Assembly (NCBI RefSeq): GCF_011602365.1
Contig: NZ_JAAONZ010000002.1
Span: 434,001 to 498,000 of the forward strand
From: Pseudomaricurvus hydrocarbonicus
Lineage (GTDB): Bacteria; Pseudomonadota; Gammaproteobacteria; Pseudomonadales; Cellvibrionaceae
Length of the DNA: 64,000 nucleotides
Direction of reading: 5' to 3'
Shown: positions 58,847-64,000 of the stretch, piece after piece
Position numbering within the stretch: position 1 is the stretch's first letter
Layout of the letters: every line of letters starts with the position of its first letter
The notes under the pieces: generated by a model
Told to the model about the DNA's origin: nothing
The model's input: the letters and a program-made list of their open reading frames with translations, nothing else
The model's database searches: none
Program-made: the position numbers and the translations under genes

Positions 58847-59183
58847 TAAAGTCCCCATCACTGTATTCCCACTGCCCGCCATCAGCTTCCCATTGATCCG
58901 ATTTCGGGTTGTTAAAATACGCCTCAACAGAGTCACTGTTGAGGCTTTGCTGCAACTCTCGCTCGTTACGATCCGCCTCAAGTCTGGACTGGAGGCTCAC
59001 GCTTTCTGCAGTAGTATCAAAAACAATCACCACCTCACCGCTCGCCAATTGTGCCCGAACCTGTTCCACCTTATCCGACAAGGCGATTTCCATCTCGCCG
59101 TAATCCGTTCCTTCACGGGTGATGAATTCTTCTATCAACCCCTGCACTGCATCGGCAGACAATTGTTGTACTGGAATAATCAA
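58836..59183 (-). CDS. yheU: YheU-family protein with C-terminal extension
   Basis: The first ~65 residues (MIIPVQQLSADAVQGLIEEFITREGTDYGEMEIALSDKVEQVRAQLASGEVVIVFD) match YheU/UPF0270, which is about 72 residues in E. coli. This version is 115 residues, with an added acidic tail rich in Asn, Asp, Glu and Trp. Function unknown. It lies directly upstream of the alpha/beta hydrolase gene, an order common in gammaproteobacteria. Confidence 0.88.
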   Translation of the reverse strand: MIIPVQQLSADAVQGLIEEFITREGTDYGEMEIALSDKVEQVRAQLASGEVVIVFDTTAESVSLQSRLEADRNERELQQSLNSDSVEAYFNNPKSDQWEADGGQWEYSDGDFNDV

Positions 59184-59227
59184 AAATGAATCCTTATCAA
59201 CTCAAACAAACCTAAAGACTTAAAAAA

Positions 59228-60061
59228 TTAAGGCTTACGAAACTTCAACGTCATGCGGTCACTTTCACCAATGGCCAGGTACTCTGCCCGATTTTCATCC
59301 CCCAGTCGCAGGCTCGGCGGCAGCGACCACACGCCGGCAGGATGCACCGACGTATCCTTTGGATTGGCATTGATGTCTGAACGGGCCTCCAACACAAAAC
59401 CAGCCTTCTCAGCCATCCGGATGACCTCATCCTCGGTTACATAGCCCGATGCAATCATGTCCTGCATCGACGTACCCGGCTTGGCACGATGCTCCACCAC
59501 CCCCAAAATTCCATTTGGCTTCAACAGTTGATAGAACTCGGTAAAAGCTTCATCCGCAAATCCCGCTTTCATCCAGTTGTGTACATTGCGAAACGTTAAC
59601 ACATGGTCAACCTGAGCGTTCGGACCGGAAACCACCTTGGAGGGTGGATGAAATTCGGTGATCTCCATCTTGCCATACACATCCGGGTGCGCCTCGGCCA
59701 TAGCAAGAAAGGCAGTGCGGCTTTTTTGAAAATAACTGACCGGCGACTGCTTGGCGAAATGAGCGGCATAGAGTTTTCCCTTGTCGGCCAGCAACGGGGC
59801 CAGTATCTCAGTGTACCAACCACTGCCAGGCCATATTTCCACCACCTGGCTGCTGGGGCTCACCTCAAAAAAAGACAGGGTTTGTGCGGGATGACGATAC
59901 ACATCTCTCGCTTTATTAGCATCACTGCGCAGCGGGCTTTGCATGGCTTGCTCGATGCCCCCTTCCGCCACCCCAAGGCTACTCATTGCACACAGCACCA
60001 AACCGGCGGCAACCGACGCCCCTTTTATCCAGTGCGGTGAAAACGTTATTTTACTCAACAT
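59228..60061 (-). CDS. Exported class I SAM-dependent methyltransferase-like protein
   Basis: A 277-residue protein with an N-terminal signal peptide (about residues 1-32, core GASVAAGLVLCAMSSLGVA) and a methyltransferase fold: VVEIWPGSGWYTEILAPLL is motif I, DHVLTFRNVHNWM motif IV, and GILGVVEHRAKPGTS follows. IWPGSGW replaces the usual D/E.G.G, typical of the periplasmic methyltransferase-like group. Whether it binds SAM outside the cytoplasm is unknown. It is a single gene. Confidence 0.85.
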   Translation of the reverse strand: MLSKITFSPHWIKGASVAAGLVLCAMSSLGVAEGGIEQAMQSPLRSDANKARDVYRHPAQTLSFFEVSPSSQVVEIWPGSGWYTEILAPLLADKGKLYAAHFAKQSPVSYFQKSRTAFLAMAEAHPDVYGKMEITEFHPPSKVVSGPNAQVDHVLTFRNVHNWMKAGFADEAFTEFYQLLKPNGILGVVEHRAKPGTSMQDMIASGYVTEDEVIRMAEKAGFVLEARSDINANPKDTSVHPAGVWSLPPSLRLGDENRAEYLAIGESDRMTLKFRKP

Positions 60062-60555
60062 ACTGACTCCTCATTACGCTTAAAAAGTGATGTTTAACCG
60101 TTATTTCTTTGAACCCGCCCCGATCAAAACCATCTGTTGGCTTGCGTGGAGCAATCCATTAACCATACAGCAACCTGTCGACATTGCAGCCACCCATTCT
60201 GACGGTCTGGCGAACCATTAGCCAGGCCAACGATCCTCACCCAAAAACCCCACATACACACGGTACTGAAAAGATTCAGCTGCATTGTGCTTGAGGCTGT
60301 AAGAATAGCCCAACAATCACTATACTGGGGTCTAGGCAAAAGACCGGCTTCAAGACCCGGTGGTGTTCAAGCCCGTGGAGCCCCCAACCCATGGAGCCCC
60401 CAAGGAGCCTCGTCCCGGCCTCAAAACATGGTTACACAACGTACGCGCCACCCGCTGACACTGAACTCTTCACAGCGGCAGCTATCACCGCGTCACGATA
60501 ATGTCACCCATGACTCAATCATTTTCAACCAATAACGATTCTAAAGGCGACTATC
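60062..60555. other. Spacer upstream of gcvR
   Basis: About 490 bp with no convincing gene. Small frames (60124-60339 leftward; 60287-60535 rightward) are Pro/Arg/Gln-rich and unconserved. A CCATGGAGCCCCCAA-like unit is repeated twice around 60375-60402. No RNA gene was recognised. Confidence 0.45.
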
Positions 60556-61098
60556 ATGAACCGATCTCTTGTTCTCAGTATTCTCAGTGACGACAAACCC
60601 GGTGTGGTTGAAATCCTGGCTAAAACCATCGCCAATCACCAGGGTAACTGGCTGGAGAGCCGCCTCAGTCATCTGGCAGGAAAATTCGCAGGTATTCTGC
60701 AAGTCAGTGTCCCGGAAGATCAACTGCCTGCCCTTAAAGAGTCTTTGGCTGCCCTGCAGGACCAAAAAGGCATTGAAGTGGTGTCCGCGGAAACCACAGA
60801 AGGCGTATCCGACACCAAACTGCAACTCTTGCACTTTAATCTCATGGGCAATGACCGGCCCGGTATCATTCGGGAATTATCTCAGGCCTTTGCCAGCCAC
60901 CAAATCAATCTGGACGATCTTCAAACGCAATGTACCAGTATGCCCTGGTCCGGTGACCCGATGTTCACTGCTCAAGGTTTGATCAGCTTGCCCGCCAATG
61001 TGGACATGGATCGCCTGACCGACCAGTTGAATGACATTTCAGACGAACTGGGCGTCGATATTGAATTGGGTGCAGCGGAAGACTCAGTCACAGATTAA
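60556..61098 (+). CDS. gcvR: Glycine cleavage system transcriptional repressor (GcvR-like, double ACT)
   Basis: A 180-residue protein made of two ACT domains: SLVLSILSDDKPGVVEILAKTIANHQGNWLESRLSHLAGKFAGILQV and LLHFNLMGNDRPGIIRELSQAFASHQINLDDLQTQC. This architecture and length match GcvR, which senses glycine and antagonises GcvA at the gcv operon. The ATG follows AAGGCG by 7 bp. No gcv genes are in the window, so the target is inferred from the family. Confidence 0.9.
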   Translation: MNRSLVLSILSDDKPGVVEILAKTIANHQGNWLESRLSHLAGKFAGILQVSVPEDQLPALKESLAALQDQKGIEVVSAETTEGVSDTKLQLLHFNLMGNDRPGIIRELSQAFASHQINLDDLQTQCTSMPWSGDPMFTAQGLISLPANVDMDRLTDQLNDISDELGVDIELGAAEDSVTD

Positions 61099-61475
61099 CC
61101 CCCCCCCCACTTTTGCTCGGGCGAACGGGATCGCGGTTCACCGATGACGGCATAGCCTCGCGTGACTGCCGAACCCAAGATTTACGCCAAAGGCTTGAAA
61201 GAAGAAAGCGCCTAAAAGAACAAAGGGGCTGACGCCCCGATAAGGTGTGGAGAGCCCGCCTCCCTGCGGTCTGTTTATCCTCTGAAAGCCAGACTAAAAC
61301 GTAAAAGTGACAAATGCATGACGCTTTTGTCATCGCAATCCGCTTTTAGCAGCGCATTTGCACACCAGGCCCCTCCCATCTCTCGGCCACTGCCTTATAA
61401 TGACCGCCAGTTGAAATAACCAGCTGTCATGGCGTCCTTATTTCGAAATTCACATTTACGACGTCAATACTACTT
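61099..61475. other. Spacer between gcvR and trmL
   Basis: About 375 bp. It starts with nine C in a row after the gcvR stop and holds a GGGGC-TGAC-GCCCC hairpin near 61217-61230 without a T-run. No gene was recognised. Confidence 0.45.
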
Positions 61476-62018
61476 ATGTCAGAACCTACACTCTCCTCTG
61501 CCCCCACATCCGAAACAAACGCGCCTCAAGAAATCAGCTCCCCTGCCAGCCCTATGTTGAATCTGGTGCTGTTTCAACCGGAGATTCCCCCCAACACCGG
61601 CAACATCATCCGACTGGCGGCCAATACCGGGGCACAATTGCACCTCATCAGGCCCATTGCTTTTGAACTGGATGACAAGCGCCTGCGTCGTGCCGGCCTG
61701 GATTATGGCGAGTGGAAAGACATGCAGGTGCACGACAGCTGGGCAAGTTTCCTCGACAGTTGTCAGCCTCAAACCCTGTACGCCATCAGCACCAAGGGGC
61801 AACGCAATTACACCGACGTGCCTTTCAAGGCGGGTGACTATGTGGTGTTTGGTCCAGAAACCCGCGGCCTTCCCGCGGATGTGCTCGGCGCACAAGCGCC
61901 GGAAAACATCCTCAGAATTCCCATGCAGCCCAACAGCCGCAGCATGAATCTGTCCAACGCCGCTTCCGTGATTGTTTATGAGGCCTGGCGGAAAATGGGG
62001 TTTGCTGGTGCGATTTAA
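61476..62018 (+). CDS. trmL: tRNA (cytidine/uridine-34-2'-O)-methyltransferase
   Basis: A SPOUT methyltransferase modifying the wobble ribose of tRNA-Leu. Motifs are LNLVLFQPEIPPNTGNIIRLAANTGAQLHLI, KRLRRAGLDYGEW, the trefoil-knot FGPETRGLP, and IPMQPNSRSMNLSNAASVIVYEAWR. The core enzyme begins at MLNLVLF (61554). The frame here adds 26 low-complexity Ser/Pro/Thr residues from ATG 61476, and neither start has a clear ribosome site. Its length from 61554 (154 residues) is the family norm. Confidence 0.93.
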   Translation: MSEPTLSSAPTSETNAPQEISSPASPMLNLVLFQPEIPPNTGNIIRLAANTGAQLHLIRPIAFELDDKRLRRAGLDYGEWKDMQVHDSWASFLDSCQPQTLYAISTKGQRNYTDVPFKAGDYVVFGPETRGLPADVLGAQAPENILRIPMQPNSRSMNLSNAASVIVYEAWRKMGFAGAI

Positions 62019-62193
62019 AATTCCGCTGTCCGCTGCCTGTGACATACCTCACCGCCACCCCGCTGATCATTCCCTGATCACTTCTGCTGGAGAGTCGGAA
62101 CGGCATGACAAAAAGACAAATTCCAAGGGCTCATTCCGTGCATTTGGTGGGGCTTGCCCCTAAAATGGCGCCCTCAGAATTAGGATCAACATC

Positions 62194-62721
62194 ATGAGCA
62201 AAGCCCCTGTAGGCCTCTTTTACGGTAGCTCCACCTGCTATACCGAAATCGTGGCCGACAAAATCCGCGAAATTCTTTCCGAGGAAGTGGTCGATGTTTA
62301 CAACATCACTGACGACCCTCTGGTCATCGCGGAGCAATACGATTATCTCATTATGGGAATCCCGACCTGGGACTATGGAGAGCTGCAAGAGGACTGGGAA
62401 GAAATCTGGGAAGAGCTTGATCAGGTCAACTTTGCCGGCCGCAAGGTCGCACTCTATGGACTGGGGGACCAGGTGGGCTACCCGGAGTGGTTTCTTGATG
62501 CCATGGGTTACCTGCACTTTAAGCTGGTGAAGCTCGGTGCCCAGATGGTGGGGTACTGGCCCAATGACGGCTACGACTTTGAAGGCTCCAAAGCCCTGAC
62601 CGAGGACCAGGCACAGTTTGTCGGTCTGGCCATAGACGATGAAAATCAATTCGACTTAACCGACGAGCGTCTGGCAAAATGGTGCGATCAAATCATGCGT
62701 GAATTCAAATTGATTCACTGA
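62194..62721 (+). CDS. fldB: Flavodoxin (FldB-like)
   Basis: A 175-residue long-chain flavodoxin, an FMN electron carrier. The phosphate loop is LFYGSSTCYTEIVADKI, the 50s loop is MGIPTWDYGELQEDWEEIWEEL, and the isoalloxazine loop is ALYGLGDQVGYPEWFLDAMG. YGSSTCYTE and the overall length are like FldB. GGATCAACATC precedes the ATG. It is followed 22 bp later by mnmC, with which it may be co-transcribed. Confidence 0.92.
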   Translation: MSKAPVGLFYGSSTCYTEIVADKIREILSEEVVDVYNITDDPLVIAEQYDYLIMGIPTWDYGELQEDWEEIWEELDQVNFAGRKVALYGLGDQVGYPEWFLDAMGYLHFKLVKLGAQMVGYWPNDGYDFEGSKALTEDQAQFVGLAIDDENQFDLTDERLAKWCDQIMREFKLIH

Positions 62722-62743
62722 TTCACCGCCTTCGAACCCGCCT

Positions 62744-64000
62744 ATGTCAGACCATCCAGCTCCGCCCTCTCAAATCCCGCAGCACGCCGAATTACACTGG
62801 GACGATGAGGGTCTGCCGCTCTCCGGTGAATTTAATGATTACTATTTTTCCAAACTTGATGGTCTGCAGGAAACCCGTTACGTCTACCTCGAACATAATT
62901 TTCTGCATCAGCGCTGGTCAGCACTGGGCACCAACGACCAGTTTGTCGTGGCTGAAACGGGCTTCGGAACCGGACTGAACTTTCTCGCCAGCTGGCAGTT
63001 GTGGCGACAAACCGCTCCCACCTCGGCCTGCCTGCACTTTATTTCGGTGGAAAAATTCCCGCTGTTAAAAAGGGACCTTTGCCGTGCGTTAGCCCTCTGG
63101 CCGGAGCTCAACAATGAGGTTCAGGCCTTACTAAGCCAGTATCCCGCCATTGTGAACAAAGGTTTTCACCGCCTCAGCTTTGATCGGGGTCGAGTTCAAT
63201 TGACCTTGATTGTGAACGAGGCTGTCGATGGGCTGGAGCAACTTCTGCAGTCCACCCATCCCGCACACTGCAGGCCTCAACGAGGCATAGATGCCTGGTT
63301 TCTGGATGGTTTTTCACCCGCGAAAAACCCGGACATGTGGCGACCTGAATTGTTTGAACTGGTGCAAAAACTGAGTGCCGCTGAAGCCACTGTCGCCACC
63401 TTCGCGGCTGCCACCCTCGTCAAACGCGGCTTGCGAGAGCACGGCTTTGCGGTGCGACAAGACACCGGCTTTGGCCGCAAGCGAGAAATGGTCTACGCCA
63501 AGCTGATTCAACCTGCCCCACTGGCCTCTCAGCAGGATTTCCCCACCAATGGCTTCAACTCCAAATACGCGGTTCCCTGGAACATAGAAGCCCGCAGTCC
63601 GGATATTGAAGCCCACAAGTCCAGCGCCGAAGCGACAAAACACGCCATCATCGTCGGCGCCGGCATTGCCGGCTGTCATACCGCCCGCTCGCTGGCGGAC
63701 CGGGGCTGGCGGGTCACGCTACTGGATCGACACGCTCAGCTCGCGCAGGAGGGCTCCGGCAATCCTCAGGGCGTGCTCTATGCCAAACTCTCCCACCGCG
63801 AAGAAACCCTGTCCGACTTTAATCTGCTGGCGCTGCAATTTGCCCAGAGGGTCTATCAATCCTTTTGGCAACCCGCATGCCCAACCGAAAGCGACAAGGC
63901 GCAAGCTGGCAGCGACGCCACAGACCCGGGCCATAGCGAAAACTTCACCGGCACATTGGGCGAACAGTGCGGCGTGCTGCAATTAGCCTGCAGTGATAAG
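62744..64000 (+). CDS. mnmC: Bifunctional tRNA 5-methylaminomethyl-2-thiouridine synthase, cut by window edge
   Basis: 419 codons are open to the window end. The N-terminal methyltransferase domain (DUF752-like) has YFSKLDGLQETRYVYLEHN, the SAM motif VVAETGFGTGLNFLASWQLW, and DAWFLDGFSPAKNPDMWRPEL. The FAD-dependent oxidase domain starts with HAIIVGAGIAGCHTARSLADRGWRVTLLDRH and continues GSGNPQGVLYAKLSH. MnmC removes the carboxymethyl group from cmnm5U34 and then methylates it. Only the start of the oxidase domain is inside the window. The ATG lies 22 bp after fldB. Confidence 0.95.
   Translation, partial: MSDHPAPPSQIPQHAELHWDDEGLPLSGEFNDYYFSKLDGLQETRYVYLEHNFLHQRWSALGTNDQFVVAETGFGTGLNFLASWQLWRQTAPTSACLHFISVEKFPLLKRDLCRALALWPELNNEVQALLSQYPAIVNKGFHRLSFDRGRVQLTLIVNEAVDGLEQLLQSTHPAHCRPQRGIDAWFLDGFSPAKNPDMWRPELFELVQKLSAAEATVATFAAATLVKRGLREHGFAVRQDTGFGRKREMVYAKLIQPAPLASQQDFPTNGFNSKYAVPWNIEARSPDIEAHKSSAEATKHAIIVGAGIAGCHTARSLADRGWRVTLLDRHAQLAQEGSGNPQGVLYAKLSHREETLSDFNLLALQFAQRVYQSFWQPACPTESDKAQAGSDATDPGHSENFTGTLGEQCGVLQLACSDK

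Noticed and set aside
60287-60535. 82-codon rightward frame before gcvR
   Set aside because: Low-complexity and without ribosome site or family pattern; treated as spacer.

Overview
The window reads as chromosome from a marine-type, hydrocarbon-degrading gammaproteobacterium of the Pseudomonas/Alcanivorax/Spongiibacter breadth. The right-hand housekeeping genes (queF, a YadGH-like ABC transporter, PA2817- and PA1571-family proteins, msrB, alaA-like aminotransferase, pdxB, epmC, gcvR, trmL, flavodoxin, mnmC) are typical of that group. I cannot name the genus from sequence alone.

Region A (1-29.8 kb) is a catabolic block that looks lower in GC than the rest. It encodes a four-gene soluble diiron monooxygenase (beta, coupling, alpha, reductase; 6.2-10.1 kb) and an epoxide hydrolase plus a rubredoxin (28.4-29.8 kb). 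It also has an aldehyde dehydrogenase, an acyl-CoA ligase, an isovaleryl-CoA-dehydrogenase-type enzyme, an enoyl-CoA-reductase-like SDR, and a split 3-methylcrotonyl-CoA-carboxylase-like enzyme with a crotonase. A MaoC hydratase, a CitE-like lyase and a beta-keto acid cleavage enzyme complete the set. Two paralogous TonB receptors and three TetR regulators (two of them paralogous) are interspersed. Read together, these suggest epoxidation of an alkene, opening of the epoxide, oxidation to an acid, CoA activation and degradation by the logic used for 3-methyl-branched acyl-CoAs. The substrate is not evident.

The block is tied together by a repeated 20-bp palindrome, TATTGA-N8-TCAATA, at ten places in front of five transcription units. 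Most copies occur in pairs, and four sit in one promoter region (27.3-27.5 kb). A second palindrome, TTGAGT-N3-ACTCAA, marks the carboxylase/MaoC promoter region and the acyl-CoA dehydrogenase operon.

Region B (30.2-38.1 kb) is mobile DNA: an IS5-like insertion sequence, then a decayed replication module of an SPI-7/PAPI-type integrative conjugative element. That module holds a PFL_4669-family gene and an STY4528-family gene, both frameshifted, a DUF2857 gene, and an integrase-domain protein without its catalytic end. Next come a gene-poor stretch with a duplicated hairpin-rich element, an AlpA-like regulator and a P4-type integrase abutting tRNA-Ser(GGA). The integrase/tRNA pair marks an island end. 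The other end is not in the window, so the catabolic block may be island cargo.

Region C (38-64 kb) is core genome: envelope and redox enzymes, a class III nucleotide cyclase, queuosine synthesis, an ABC exporter, a tandem (Glu-Gly)x2 tRNA array followed by 166-bp repeats that each copy the tRNA-Gly 3' end, DNA and protein repair enzymes, and tRNA modification genes. The last gene, mnmC, runs off the right edge. The first gene, a crotonase, runs off the left edge.
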